A stretch of DNA of 64,000 nt from Acholeplasma equirhinis (GTDB lineage: Bacteria > Bacillota_I > Bacilli_A > Acholeplasmatales > Acholeplasmataceae): contig NZ_JAFIDC010000001.1 of the NCBI RefSeq assembly GCF_017052655.1, positions 310,001-374,000 of the forward strand, read 5' to 3'. The position numbers and the translations under genes were made by a program. Shown one piece after another: positions 24,199 through 33,720 of this stretch. The first letter of the stretch is position 1, and each line of letters begins with the position of its first letter. The notes below the pieces were generated by a model. That model searched no databases. It was not told the origin of the DNA and worked only from the letters and a program-made list of their open reading frames with translations.

Positions 24199-25578
24199 AT
24201 GGCTCAAAATAAAATTTTAGTTGCCAATAGAGGAGAGATTGCTGTACGTGTAATCCGTGCTTGTAAAGAGTTAGGGATTCCAGTTGTAGCAGTCTATTCT
24301 ACTGCAGATGCAACTTCACTTCATGCAAAATTAGCCGATGAGGCTGTATGTATCGGGCCTGCTTCATCTAAGAGCAGTTATTTAAATATGCAAGCGGTTT
24401 TATCAGCAGCTATAGCAACAGGATGTAATGCAATACATCCGGGCTATGGTTTTTTGTCTGAGAATCCAAAATTCATTGAAATGGTCGAAGCGACTGGTAT
24501 AAAATTTATTGGAGCCTCATCTAACGTTGTTAGTCAATTGGGAGATAAGGCAACTGCTAAAATGATTGCTAAACAAAATAATGTACCTGTCGTAGAAGGA
24601 TCTGATGGTATTATTCAATCCGTTGAAGAAGGATTGAAAGTTGCAAATCGAATTGGTTATCCAATTATGATTAAAGCAACCGCTGGTGGTGGTGGTCGTG
24701 GGATTGCCATTGCATATAATAATCAAGAGTTTGAGAAATCATTTGAACTAACATCGTTAGAAGCAGAAACATCATTTGGTGATAAATCAGTTTATATCGA
24801 AAAGTTTGTTGAAAATCCAAGACATATCGAAATTCAAATCATGGGTGACTCTAAAGGTAATGTTGTTCATCTTTTTGAGCGTGATTGTTCTATGCAACGT
24901 CGTAATCAAAAATTAATTGAAGAAGCACCTTCTGCAATCTTAGATGAAGATTTAAGACTTAAGATGGGGGAAGCTGCAGTCCGACTTGCTAAAGGTGTCG
25001 GTTATGAAGGTGCAGGAACGATTGAATTCTTAGTAGATAAGAGAAAGAATTTTTATTTTATTGAAATGAATACGAGAATTCAAGTAGAACATCCAGTAAC
25101 AGAAATGATTACGGGTGTTGATTTAGTTAAAGAACAAATTAAAGTAGCATACGGTAAAGAATTATCATTCAAACAGTCTGATCTTAAAATTATGGGTCAT
25201 GCGATTGAATGTCGTATTAACGCTGAAAATCCTTTAAAGAATTTCATGCCAACACCTGGTCATATTCAAAGAATTTTATTCCCAGGTGGTTTTAACGTGC
25301 GTTTTGATAGTCATATTTACCCAGATTATGATGTTCCACCATTTTATGATTCCATGTTAGGTAAATTAATTGTATTTGCACCAACAAGAAAAGAAGCGAT
25401 TCGTAAAATGAGAATAGCTTTAGAACAATTAGTCATTGAAGGTATTACAACAAATATTGAATATCAATATGCAATTATGCACGCACCTGATTTTATCAAA
25501 GGTACATATGATACAGGATTTGTTGCTAAATTTAATGGATTAATCCAAGGTGAATATAATGAAGAACTTGTTGGATGA
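24199..25578 (+). CDS. accC: Biotin carboxylase of acetyl-CoA carboxylase
   Basis: 459 residues, normal length. The N-terminal biotin-carboxylase fold begins KILVANRGEIAVRVIRACKELG; the ATP-grasp domain has the Gly-rich loop ATAGGGGRGIAIA and the catalytic stretch FIEMNTRIQVEHPVTE. The C-terminal domain has CRINAE. It catalyses ATP- and bicarbonate-dependent carboxylation of biotin on AccB. It overlaps accD by 20 bp, so the products are made together. Confidence 0.96.
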   Translation: MAQNKILVANRGEIAVRVIRACKELGIPVVAVYSTADATSLHAKLADEAVCIGPASSKSSYLNMQAVLSAAIATGCNAIHPGYGFLSENPKFIEMVEATGIKFIGASSNVVSQLGDKATAKMIAKQNNVPVVEGSDGIIQSVEEGLKVANRIGYPIMIKATAGGGGRGIAIAYNNQEFEKSFELTSLEAETSFGDKSVYIEKFVENPRHIEIQIMGDSKGNVVHLFERDCSMQRRNQKLIEEAPSAILDEDLRLKMGEAAVRLAKGVGYEGAGTIEFLVDKRKNFYFIEMNTRIQVEHPVTEMITGVDLVKEQIKVAYGKELSFKQSDLKIMGHAIECRINAENPLKNFMPTPGHIQRILFPGGFNVRFDSHIYPDYDVPPFYDSMLGKLIVFAPTRKEAIRKMRIALEQLVIEGITTNIEYQYAIMHAPDFIKGTYDTGFVAKFNGLIQGEYNEELVG

Positions 25579-26437
25579 AAGAAAAATTAAATTAGCTAAA
25601 TTTCAAGAATTATTAAAGAAAACACCTGTTGAAACAAAACCAGTAGATATTCCAGATGGTGTATTTACTCAATGTGAACAATGTAATTCAGCAATTTATA
25701 ATAAAGACTTAGAAACTAATTTAGATGTATGTCCATACTGTGGATATCACTTTAGAATTAATGCTAAAAAACGCATTTCTTTTACTTTGGATGAAGGTAG
25801 TTTTAAAGAATTAGATCAACATATTCGTTCAAAAAATCCACTTGGAATGCCTGATTATGAAGATAAACTCATTAAAGGTGAAAGAGCTGCAAAAATGAAT
25901 GAAGCTTTCATTTCAGGAACCGGTAAAATTTATGGTGCTGATGTCGCATTCGGTGTTTTAGATTCATATTTTATGATGGGTTCGATGGGTTCTGCTGTAG
26001 GTGAAAAAGTTACAAGACTGATTGAATTTGCAGCAGATAGTAAATTACCACTCATCATTTTTTCAGCATCTGGAGGTGCACGTATGCAAGAAGGTATTTT
26101 ATCTTTAATGCAAATGGCTAAGACTTCTGGTGCATTAAATTTACTTGATTTAAACGGTGTTTTATATATTTCAGTTATGACAAATCCTACGACTGGTGGG
26201 GTAGCTGCAAGTTTTGCAAGTTTAGGTGATATCAATATTGCAGAACGTTCATCCTTAATTGGATTTGCTGGTGCACGCGTTATTAAACAAACGATTGGTC
26301 AAGATTTACCTTCAGGATTTCAAACAGATGTTTTCCAACTTGCAAAAGGTCAAGTTGACATGGTTATATCAAGAAAACACATGAAAGAAACATTAGGTCA
26401 AATCTTAAAATTACACGGAAGCAAGGTGAAATTATGA
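25559..26437 (+). CDS. accD: Acetyl-CoA carboxylase carboxyltransferase beta subunit
   Basis: 292 residues from ATG 25559, preceded by AAGGTG (GTG 25550 lacks a ribosome site). The four-cysteine zinc ribbon is at residues 37-60 (CEQCNSAIYN...CPYCGY). The crotonase-fold transferase domain has SASGGARMQEG and TNPTTGGVAASFA, which build the oxyanion holes. It works as a heterotetramer with AccA to move carboxyl from biotin to acetyl-CoA. The stop overlaps the accA ATG. Confidence 0.96.
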   Translation: MKNLLDERKIKLAKFQELLKKTPVETKPVDIPDGVFTQCEQCNSAIYNKDLETNLDVCPYCGYHFRINAKKRISFTLDEGSFKELDQHIRSKNPLGMPDYEDKLIKGERAAKMNEAFISGTGKIYGADVAFGVLDSYFMMGSMGSAVGEKVTRLIEFAADSKLPLIIFSASGGARMQEGILSLMQMAKTSGALNLLDLNGVLYISVMTNPTTGGVAASFASLGDINIAERSSLIGFAGARVIKQTIGQDLPSGFQTDVFQLAKGQVDMVISRKHMKETLGQILKLHGSKVKL

Positions 26438-27255
26438 GTAATATAAATCTTGTATGGGAACGTGTAAAACAAGCAAGAAGCACGGATCGTCCAACTGCAT
26501 CTAAAGTCATTGAGAAACTTTTCCCTGATTTCATTGAATTACATGGGGATAGATTATTTGGTGATGATGCTGCAATTATTGGTGGTATTGCAACGCTCAA
26601 TAATATTCCTGTAACAATTATTGCAGAAGAAAAAGGAACAAATACTGAAGACAAAATTAAACGTAACTTTGGGATGCCACATCCAGAAGGTTATAGAAAA
26701 GCATTACGTTTAATGAAACAAGCTGAAAAATTTAAACGTCCAATTATTACGATTATTGACACGCCTGGTGCATATCCAGGTCTTGGTGCAGAAGAACGTG
26801 GTCAAGCGCAAGCAATTGCATTAAACTTAAAAGAACTTATGGAATTAAAAACACCAATTATTGTAGTTATTCTTGGTGAAGGTGGTTCTGGTGGAGCACT
26901 TGCAATTGGCGTAGGTGACGAAATATTAATGTTTGAAAATTCAATTTATTCAATTTTATCACCTGAAGGATTTGCATCGATTTTATTTAAAGACAGTACT
27001 AAAGCAAAAGAAGCTGCAGTTCATATGAAATTAACAGCAGATGATTTGAAGTCATTACATGTCATTGATGAAATCATTTTAGAAGGAAAGGGCTTAAATG
27101 TTGAGCCTGATTTAGGACTAAAGAATTTAAAGAATGCTTTAGTCAAACACGTAACTAAATTAAAAAAGGAATCTTTAACAACACTACTCTCTAAACGTTA
27201 TAAAAAGTTTAGAAGAATGGGTGAATTTGAAGATAGTGTGACTCTCGATGAATAA
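26434..27255 (+). CDS. accA: Acetyl-CoA carboxylase carboxyltransferase alpha subunit
   Basis: 273 residues, shorter than the enterobacterial form (about 319) mainly at the N-terminus; the conserved start VWERVKQARSTDRPTA is present. The core shows FGMPHPEGYRKALR, TPGAYPGLGAEERGQ and GEGGSGGALAIGVGD. Coupled to accD by ATGA and overlapping fabH by 8 bp. It supplies malonyl-CoA to the fab enzymes that follow. Confidence 0.95.
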   Translation: MSNINLVWERVKQARSTDRPTASKVIEKLFPDFIELHGDRLFGDDAAIIGGIATLNNIPVTIIAEEKGTNTEDKIKRNFGMPHPEGYRKALRLMKQAEKFKRPIITIIDTPGAYPGLGAEERGQAQAIALNLKELMELKTPIIVVILGEGGSGGALAIGVGDEILMFENSIYSILSPEGFASILFKDSTKAKEAAVHMKLTADDLKSLHVIDEIILEGKGLNVEPDLGLKNLKNALVKHVTKLKKESLTTLLSKRYKKFRRMGEFEDSVTLDE

Positions 27256-28183
27256 AAACTATATAAAACTTGTCACAACAGGACGTTATGTTCCAGAAAA
27301 GGTTATGACAAATGATGATTTTGCAGCATTTTTAGACACAAATGATGAATGGATTACAACCCGTACAGGGATTAAACGTCGTCATGTTGCAGCAGATGAT
27401 GAATCAGCAATTGATTTAGCTTATAAAGCAGCATTAAATGCGATTGATAATGCAAAATATGATGTGAATAAGATTGATTTAATTGTGGTAGCTACAATCA
27501 CCAACCCAATGAAATCGCCATCTATAGCGAATCTTGTACAAGCAAAGCTTGGTTTAAATGAACATCATGTCATGACATTTGATATTAATGCAGCATGTTC
27601 AGGATTTGTTTATGCACTTGAAATTGCATCTTCAATGATTGGATCTGGTAACTACAAATCAGCACTTGTTATAGGTGCAGAAGAAATGACTTCAATTTTA
27701 GATTATAAAGATAGAGGTACATGTATTCTCTTTGGTGATGGAGCTGGTGCTGCGATATTAGAACCAACAGATGATCCTAATTATCAAGTACATTTCTATA
27801 ATGGATCTCGTGGTGATGATACTGGTATCCTATGGATAGATCCTTTAGTCAAAATGGATGGACGTGAAGTATATAAATTCGCAACCGATATTATGCCTAA
27901 AGCAATAGATCAAGTTCTAAAGAAAGCTAATCTTACTTTAGAAGATATTGATCTTATCATTCCACATCAAGCAAATATTCGTATTATTCAATCAGTTGCA
28001 AAAGATATGAATCTTCCAATCGAAAGATTCCTAGTGAATATTGATGAATATGGTAATACGTCATCAGCAAGTATTCCAATTTTACTTGATGAATTCAAAC
28101 AAAAAAATAAGGCACCTAAACGTGCATTAATGATTGGTTTTGGTGGTGGCTTTACTTGGGGTGCAGCCATCTTAATGGTGTAA
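27248..28183 (+). CDS. fabH: Beta-ketoacyl-ACP synthase III
   Basis: 311 residues. Catalytic triad visible: Cys in DINAACSGFVYALE, His in IIPHQANIRI and Asn in EYGNTSSASIP. WITTRTGIKRRH is the usual N-terminal signature. It condenses acyl-CoA with malonyl-ACP to start each chain, so its primer preference decides straight or branched lipids; that preference cannot be read from the sequence. Confidence 0.95.
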   Translation: MNKNYIKLVTTGRYVPEKVMTNDDFAAFLDTNDEWITTRTGIKRRHVAADDESAIDLAYKAALNAIDNAKYDVNKIDLIVVATITNPMKSPSIANLVQAKLGLNEHHVMTFDINAACSGFVYALEIASSMIGSGNYKSALVIGAEEMTSILDYKDRGTCILFGDGAGAAILEPTDDPNYQVHFYNGSRGDDTGILWIDPLVKMDGREVYKFATDIMPKAIDQVLKKANLTLEDIDLIIPHQANIRIIQSVAKDMNLPIERFLVNIDEYGNTSSASIPILLDEFKQKNKAPKRALMIGFGGGFTWGAAILMV

Positions 28184-28187
28184 GTAT

Positions 28188-29111
28188 ATGAAATTAGCAG
28201 TTTTATTTTCAGGTCAAGGTGCCCAATTCGTTGGCATGGGTTTGGATTTTATTGAGAATGTACCTGAGCTTAAAAAAAGAATGGATACATTTTCAAAAGC
28301 AACGAATTTACACCTTCAAAGTTTATTGGTTGATGAAACAAAGATAAATGATACAAGATATACACAACCATTGATGGTTGCAGTAGAAATATTAATTCAT
28401 GATTATTTAAAAGAAGCTTATGGATTAAAAGTAGATGGTTATCTTGGTTTCTCACTTGGTGAGTTTTCAGCACTTTATGCAGCCGGTTATTTTAGTGACA
28501 TTGAAATCATGAAAATCATTAAAATGCGTGCAGAGTTGATGGCAGATGCAGGCCAAAATACATTTGGTAAAATGGCAGCAATCCTAGGTCTATCTGATCA
28601 AGATGTTGAAGTAGTTTGTGAAGAAGCATCATTGAAAGATTCAATTGTTGTTGCTGCGAACTACAACTCTCCTGGACAACTTGTCATCTCTGGAGAATCA
28701 GATGCAGTCTTGCGTGCTGTTGAGCTTGCAAAGTCAAAAGGTGCTCGTAGAGCGATTTTGCTTAACGTATCTGGAGCATTCCATTCACCTTATATGAAAG
28801 ATGCGGGTAAAAAGTTAAGACAATTTGCAACTGGTGCAAATATTCAAGTTGCAGATAAACCAGTTTACGCAAACTCAAATGCTAGAGTTTTGAAACAATC
28901 TGAAATTTTAGATGAACTTGAAACTCAAATTAAATCACCTGTTTACTTTAAACAATCTATTGAGAAAATGGTTCAAGATGGATATTCACACTTTTTAGAA
29001 GTTGGTCCAGGTACTGTTTTATCTAACTTAGTTAAGAAAATTAATCCGGAATTAAAAGTTTATAACGTATCTTCCTATGAAGATATCCAAAATATAAAGG
29101 AGATATTATGA
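28188..29111 (+). CDS. fabD: Malonyl-CoA:ACP transacylase
   Basis: 307 residues. FSGQGAQFVGMG at the N-terminus, the nucleophile Ser in GFSLGEFSAL (the usual GHSLGE has Phe for His here), the catalytic His in SGAFHSPYM and Gln in PGQLVISGE. It moves malonyl groups to ACP. The His-to-Phe change beside the nucleophile is notable; the catalytic Ser-His pair itself is intact. Overlaps fabG. Confidence 0.93.
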   Translation: MKLAVLFSGQGAQFVGMGLDFIENVPELKKRMDTFSKATNLHLQSLLVDETKINDTRYTQPLMVAVEILIHDYLKEAYGLKVDGYLGFSLGEFSALYAAGYFSDIEIMKIIKMRAELMADAGQNTFGKMAAILGLSDQDVEVVCEEASLKDSIVVAANYNSPGQLVISGESDAVLRAVELAKSKGARRAILLNVSGAFHSPYMKDAGKKLRQFATGANIQVADKPVYANSNARVLKQSEILDELETQIKSPVYFKQSIEKMVQDGYSHFLEVGPGTVLSNLVKKINPELKVYNVSSYEDIQNIKEIL

Positions 29112-29857
29112 TGAATTTAAAAGGTAAAGTCGCTTTAGTTACAGGTGGTTCAACCGGTATTGGTAAAGCAATTGCAACAAAACTAGCATCTATGGGAGCA
29201 CACATTGTGGTCAACTATTTTGTTGGACCAGAAGAAGCTGAGGCTGTTGCAAAAGAGCTTGAAACTACTTATGGAGTTGAAGCAATTGCATTACATGCAG
29301 ACGTTTCCAATTTTGAGTCTGCACAACAACTTATTGATAAAACCGTTGAAAGATTTGGTACTTTAAATATTGTTGTAAATAATGCAGGTATTACAGATGA
29401 TGCACTTATCTTACGTATGACTGAAAATCAATTTGATAGAGTTATAAATACAAATTTAAAAGGCGTCTTTAATGTTTCTAAACATTCAGCAAGAACTCTT
29501 TTAAAATCAGGTTATGGACGCATTATTAACATTGCATCAGTTATTGGTGAATATGGTAATGTTGGACAAGTTAACTATGGTGCTGCAAAAGCGGGTGTCA
29601 TCGGTATTACTAAAACACTCGCAAAAGAATTCGCATCTCGTGGTGTAACAGTAAACGCAGTTGCACCAGGGTTTATTGAAACTGCAATGACAAAGAAATT
29701 ACCAGATGAAGTTAGGCAAGAAATGTTAAAACATATTGCAATGGGTAGTTATGGTCAACCAGAAGATATTGCAAATTTAGTTGCTTTCCTAGCAAGTGAA
29801 GATGCAAGATATATTACAGGTGTTGTTGTTGATATCGATGGTGGGCTAACCATATAA
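29108..29857 (+). CDS. fabG: 3-oxoacyl-ACP reductase
   Basis: 249 residues, short-chain dehydrogenase. NADPH-binding TGGSTGIGKAIA, the NNAG motif, and catalytic Ser in ASVIGEYGN with YxxxK in VNYGAAKAG. RBS AAGGAG. It reduces the keto group after each condensation. Start is ATG 29108 in the ATGATG pair, overlapping the fabD stop. Confidence 0.95.
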   Translation: MMNLKGKVALVTGGSTGIGKAIATKLASMGAHIVVNYFVGPEEAEAVAKELETTYGVEAIALHADVSNFESAQQLIDKTVERFGTLNIVVNNAGITDDALILRMTENQFDRVINTNLKGVFNVSKHSARTLLKSGYGRIINIASVIGEYGNVGQVNYGAAKAGVIGITKTLAKEFASRGVTVNAVAPGFIETAMTKKLPDEVRQEMLKHIAMGSYGQPEDIANLVAFLASEDARYITGVVVDIDGGLTI

Positions 29858-29880
29858 TTTAAAAAGAAAGAGGGAAAACC

Positions 29881-31119
29881 ATGAAAAAACGAGTGGTGAT
29901 CACCGGGTTAGGTGCTATTTCACCTGTGGGTAACACAGTTGAAGAGACATTTACTAACCTTGTCAATGGTGTAGGTGGTATAGACTACATTAAAAATTTT
30001 GACACATCTAGATCTAAGATTAAAATCGCAGGTGAACTTAAAAATTTAGATTTTGAACAATATCTAGATAAAAAAGATATCAAAAGAAGTGATCGCTTAA
30101 TGGTACTTGGTACGATTGCAGCGATACAAGCATACGAAGACTCAGGTTTAAAGGATACAGACTATAATCCATATCGTTTTGGTATCTTTGTAACGAGTGG
30201 AATTGGTGGTTTAAATACGATTGAAGAAGGTGTTACTGCAAGTGCATTGCGCGGTCCAGATCGTGTTTCACCATTCTTCATCCCTAACTCTATTATTAAT
30301 ATGGTTGGTGGCATGATTTCAATGAAATTTAAAGTGAAGGGTCCGAATATTCCAGTTGTTACAGCATGTTCTGCTGCAACTAATTCAATTGGTGAAGCAT
30401 TTAGAAATATTCGTGATGGTTATATTGATTTAGCTTTTGCAGGTGGTGCAGAGGCATCAATTAATGAGATTGGTATTGCAGGTTTTACTTCAATTAAAGC
30501 TTTATCTACAGAAGAAGATCCAAGAATTGCATCACGTCCATTTGATAAAGAAAGAAGTGGATTTGTCATGGGCGAAGGTTCTGGCGTCTTAATTTTAGAA
30601 GCATATGATCATGCCGTTGCACGCGGTGCAAAAATTTACGGTGAGATAGTAGGATATGGTTCTACATCTGATGCATTCCATATGACTGCACCAGATGATG
30701 AAGCAGAAGGATTAACTGAAGCAATTAAAATTGCATTAAATGATGCAAAAGTTGAACCATCACAAATTGGATATATTAATGCCCATGGTACTTCAACTTA
30801 CTTAAATGATAAGATTGAAACCTTAGGTATTAAAAAAGCATTTGGTGAACATGCTTATAAATTAAATATTTCATCAACAAAAGGTGCAACTGGACATATG
30901 TTAGGTGCAACCGGAGCAGTAGAATCGATTGTATGTGTTAAAGCTCTTCAAACGTCTTTAATTCCACCAACGATCAACTATAAAACTCCAGACCCTGAGT
31001 GTGATTTAAATTACACTCCAAATAAAGCTGTTTCTAAACCAATTGAATATGCAGTGAATATCAATGTTGGATTTGGTGGACAAAATGCAGTTTTAATCTT
31101 TAAGAAATATGAGGCGTAA
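29881..31119 (+). CDS. fabF: Beta-ketoacyl-ACP synthase II
   Basis: 412 residues, full length. Catalytic Cys in VTACSAATNSIGEA, His in INAHGTSTYLND and His in GATGHMLGATGA. It carries out elongation condensations. The only elongation synthase seen in the cluster. Own ribosome site AGAGGG 23 bp after fabG. Confidence 0.96.
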   Translation: MKKRVVITGLGAISPVGNTVEETFTNLVNGVGGIDYIKNFDTSRSKIKIAGELKNLDFEQYLDKKDIKRSDRLMVLGTIAAIQAYEDSGLKDTDYNPYRFGIFVTSGIGGLNTIEEGVTASALRGPDRVSPFFIPNSIINMVGGMISMKFKVKGPNIPVVTACSAATNSIGEAFRNIRDGYIDLAFAGGAEASINEIGIAGFTSIKALSTEEDPRIASRPFDKERSGFVMGEGSGVLILEAYDHAVARGAKIYGEIVGYGSTSDAFHMTAPDDEAEGLTEAIKIALNDAKVEPSQIGYINAHGTSTYLNDKIETLGIKKAFGEHAYKLNISSTKGATGHMLGATGAVESIVCVKALQTSLIPPTINYKTPDPECDLNYTPNKAVSKPIEYAVNINVGFGGQNAVLIFKKYEA

Positions 31120-31121
31120 TT

Positions 31122-31550
31122 ATGGCGTTAATGAATCGTGAACAAATTATGGCAGTGCTTCCTCATCGTGATCCATTTTTAATGGTTGATGAGGTTTTAG
31201 AACTTGATGATAAAGAGCGTTGCCTTGCAGTAAAATATGTGAGACCTGAAGAATATTATTTCAAAGGTCATTTTCCTGAGTATCCAGTGATGCCAGGCGT
31301 ATTAATTTTAGAAACGATGGCTCAAGTAGGTGCAATTGCATTACTTAGAATTCCAGAGTTCCAAGGTAAAATTGGTTTCTTCACTGGAGCTAATAATGTT
31401 AAGTGGCGTAGACAAGTTCGCCCAGGTGAAACTTTAACAGTTGAAACAAAATTAACTAAGATTCGTGGACCGTTTGTTTTTGGTGAAGCGAAAGCTTGGG
31501 TTGATGGTCAACTTGCTTGTGAAGCTGAAATTAGTTTTGCAGTTCAGTAA
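31122..31550 (+). CDS. fabZ: 3-hydroxyacyl-ACP dehydratase
   Basis: 142 residues, hot-dog fold. LPHRDPFLMVDEVLEL, the catalytic His in GHFPEYPVMPGVLILE with the Glu in the central helix, and KWRRQVRPGETL. It dehydrates 3-hydroxyacyl-ACP. Two bases after the fabF stop, so cotranslated. Confidence 0.95.
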   Translation: MALMNREQIMAVLPHRDPFLMVDEVLELDDKERCLAVKYVRPEEYYFKGHFPEYPVMPGVLILETMAQVGAIALLRIPEFQGKIGFFTGANNVKWRRQVRPGETLTVETKLTKIRGPFVFGEAKAWVDGQLACEAEISFAVQ

Positions 31551-31556
31551 AAACAT

Positions 31557-32072
31557 ATGGCAAAGTTAAAGATTGTTGAGTTGAAACAGGTTGATTCCAC
31601 CAACGATTATTTAAAAAAACATTATCAAGAACTACCTTCTTTTACAGTTGTGAGAACGGATTACCAAACTGCTGGTCGTGGTCAATTTGAAAGAAGATGG
31701 AATTCAGCAAGAGGTAAAAATTTATTATTCTCATTACTGTTAAAAGATGTCCCATTTGATCAAATCATTACGATTAAAGAATGGGTTAAAAGTTCAATTT
31801 TTTCACTCCTTGGTTCATATGGACTGGATGTCTATTTCAAGGAACCGAATGATGTTTACGTTGATGATAAAAAAATCTGTGGTATATTAATTGAAACAAA
31901 GAGTACAGAAAAAAACTTTGAGTATGTCATTGTAGGTATTGGCCTTAATGTAAATCAATTATTATTCTCTGGCTTTAAAGCAACATCATTAACAATTCTT
32001 ACAAAGAAGATGTTAAATGTGCGTAGTGTGTTTTCTAAGTTAATTGCAAATCTCTTAGAAAGCTACTTTTAA
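31557..32072 (+). CDS. birA: Biotin-protein ligase, catalytic domain only
   Basis: 171 residues, much shorter than the two- or three-domain ligases (about 235-320). It starts at the catalytic domain: DSTNDYLK, the adenylate loop as GRGQFERRWNSARGKNLLFSL, and the lysine region FKEPNDVYVDDKKICGILIE. The N-terminal DNA-binding domain is absent, so it should not be a repressor; the C-terminal SH3-like domain is reduced or missing. It biotinylates AccB of the same operon. Confidence 0.85.
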   Translation: MAKLKIVELKQVDSTNDYLKKHYQELPSFTVVRTDYQTAGRGQFERRWNSARGKNLLFSLLLKDVPFDQIITIKEWVKSSIFSLLGSYGLDVYFKEPNDVYVDDKKICGILIETKSTEKNFEYVIVGIGLNVNQLLFSGFKATSLTILTKKMLNVRSVFSKLIANLLESYF

Positions 32073-32089
32073 TAGGGGAGGTCACTCAA

Positions 32090-32629
32090 ATGACCATTCG
32101 TAGGATGACAATGATTTCAATGTTTGCTGCTATACTTTGTGTATCAGCACTCGTATCTATTCCAGTCGGGGTTGTTAATTATACTTTTCAAACCTTAATC
32201 ATTATCCTAATTGGATTGTTGCTTCGCCCTTTAGATGCTTTTTTAACCGTGTTGATTTATTTAATGATTGGTACACTTGGTGTACCTGTCTTTACAACAG
32301 GTGGTGGATTTCAAGCATTAATCGGTCCAACAGGTGGATTTCTATTAGGATTTTTAGTAGCAGCAGTTGGTATCTCATTATTTAAGTCAAAAAATAAGAA
32401 CTTTATTATCGATATACCAATTGTTTTACTTTTTGGATTTGTTGTAATTTATTTGTTGGGTATACTTTATTACAGCCTAAATACTGAAACTGAAGTGAGT
32501 TATGTTGCTTTTACTGTCTTTATCCCATATTATTTTTGGGATTTAGTTAAGTTAGTTTTAGCTTATAGTACTTATTTCATCCTACCTAAAGAGATTCAAG
32601 ATCGTTATTTAAACTTTGATAAACGATAA
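32090..32629 (+). CDS. bioY: Biotin transporter substrate-binding subunit
   Basis: 179 residues with five or six helices. BioY signature GVPVFTTGGGFQALIGPTGGFLLGF. It is the S component of an ECF-type biotin importer, which needs energising subunits EcfA/A'/T encoded elsewhere. No biotin synthesis genes are seen, so import to serve AccB is the likely supply. Ends the operon; no strong terminator follows. Confidence 0.93.
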   Translation: MTIRRMTMISMFAAILCVSALVSIPVGVVNYTFQTLIIILIGLLLRPLDAFLTVLIYLMIGTLGVPVFTTGGGFQALIGPTGGFLLGFLVAAVGISLFKSKNKNFIIDIPIVLLFGFVVIYLLGILYYSLNTETEVSYVAFTVFIPYYFWDLVKLVLAYSTYFILPKEIQDRYLNFDKR

Positions 32630-32719
32630 TTTAACATCATTTATGATGATAAAAGCAAGACGGTTTTATAAAAAATATACGCATGTTATACTTAATAGAG
32701 ATTAGAAGAGGTGCATAAC

Positions 32720-33685
32720 ATGTTAGAAGTATTAATCATTGGTGCGGGTCCAACAGGACTTTATGCAGCATTTTTAGCGGGGCTAAGAAAATTAAACGCA
32801 GCTGTTATTGAATCAGCTGGTGAACCAGGTGGACAATTAACCGCTGTTTATAAAGATAAGTTCATTTATGATATTCCAGGTTTTCCAAAGGTAACTGCAA
32901 AATTATATATTGATGAACAAGTTAAACAATTAGAAAGATTCAAATCTGATATTCCTGTTTATTATGGTGAAGAAGCAATGGAGATCACAAAAGTTGAGGA
33001 TTACTTCATTGTTAAAACTGAAAAAAGTGTGTACGAGACAAAAACAATCTTAATTGCCCATGGTGGTGGTGGATTTGTTCCACAAAAATTAAAGATTGAT
33101 AAACATTTTGAAAACATTTTATATTTTGTTAAAGATTTAAATGTGTTTAAAGATAAGCATGTCGCAGTTTTAGGTGGAGGCGACTCTGCACTTGACTGGG
33201 CAGTGTCCTTACTTGATTATGCAAAAGATGTAACTTTAGTACATAGAAGAAATGAATTCAGAGCATTACCAACAACGGTTGATGAATTTAAGGAAAGAGG
33301 AACTATCCTAACGCCTTACTTAATCGATGGTGTAAATGGTGAAAAGTTAGCAACTGAACTTGTTTTAAAAAATGTACAAACAGGAGAACAACTCACATTA
33401 AATGTTGATTATATATTAGTCAACTACGGATTCTTACTTTCTAAATCAAAATTAGAAGAATGGGGAATCAAAGGTGAAAAAGGTTTAATTGAAGTCGATT
33501 ACTTAATGCAAACAAATGTCGAAGGCATTTATGCAGCAGGTAATGGTGTTTCATATCCAGGTAAAGTTAAATTGATTTCAACAGGTCAAGGTGAAGCTGC
33601 AACAGCAATCCAATCGATTACGACAAAACTCTATCCAGAACGCAATAAAAACTTTGAACATTCAACTTCACTCATTAAAGAATAA
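32720..33685 (+). CDS. Ferredoxin/flavodoxin-NADP reductase, thioredoxin-reductase-like
   Basis: 321 residues from ATG 32720 with AGAGGTG upstream (a GTG at 32711 overlaps that site). FAD-binding GAGPTGLYAAFLAG and GEPGGQL; NADP-binding GGGDSALDWAV; C-terminal FAD contact NVEGIYAAGNGV. The CxxC of thioredoxin reductase is replaced: position DSALDW carries no cysteines. That points to the YumC-type ferredoxin-NADP reductase. It may supply reducing power to lipid enzymes. Confidence 0.85.
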   Translation: MLEVLIIGAGPTGLYAAFLAGLRKLNAAVIESAGEPGGQLTAVYKDKFIYDIPGFPKVTAKLYIDEQVKQLERFKSDIPVYYGEEAMEITKVEDYFIVKTEKSVYETKTILIAHGGGGFVPQKLKIDKHFENILYFVKDLNVFKDKHVAVLGGGDSALDWAVSLLDYAKDVTLVHRRNEFRALPTTVDEFKERGTILTPYLIDGVNGEKLATELVLKNVQTGEQLTLNVDYILVNYGFLLSKSKLEEWGIKGEKGLIEVDYLMQTNVEGIYAAGNGVSYPGKVKLISTGQGEAATAIQSITTKLYPERNKNFEHSTSLIKE

Positions 33686-33720
33686 AGGATCAAATTACTT
33701 TATATATAAGGAGAAGTTTT

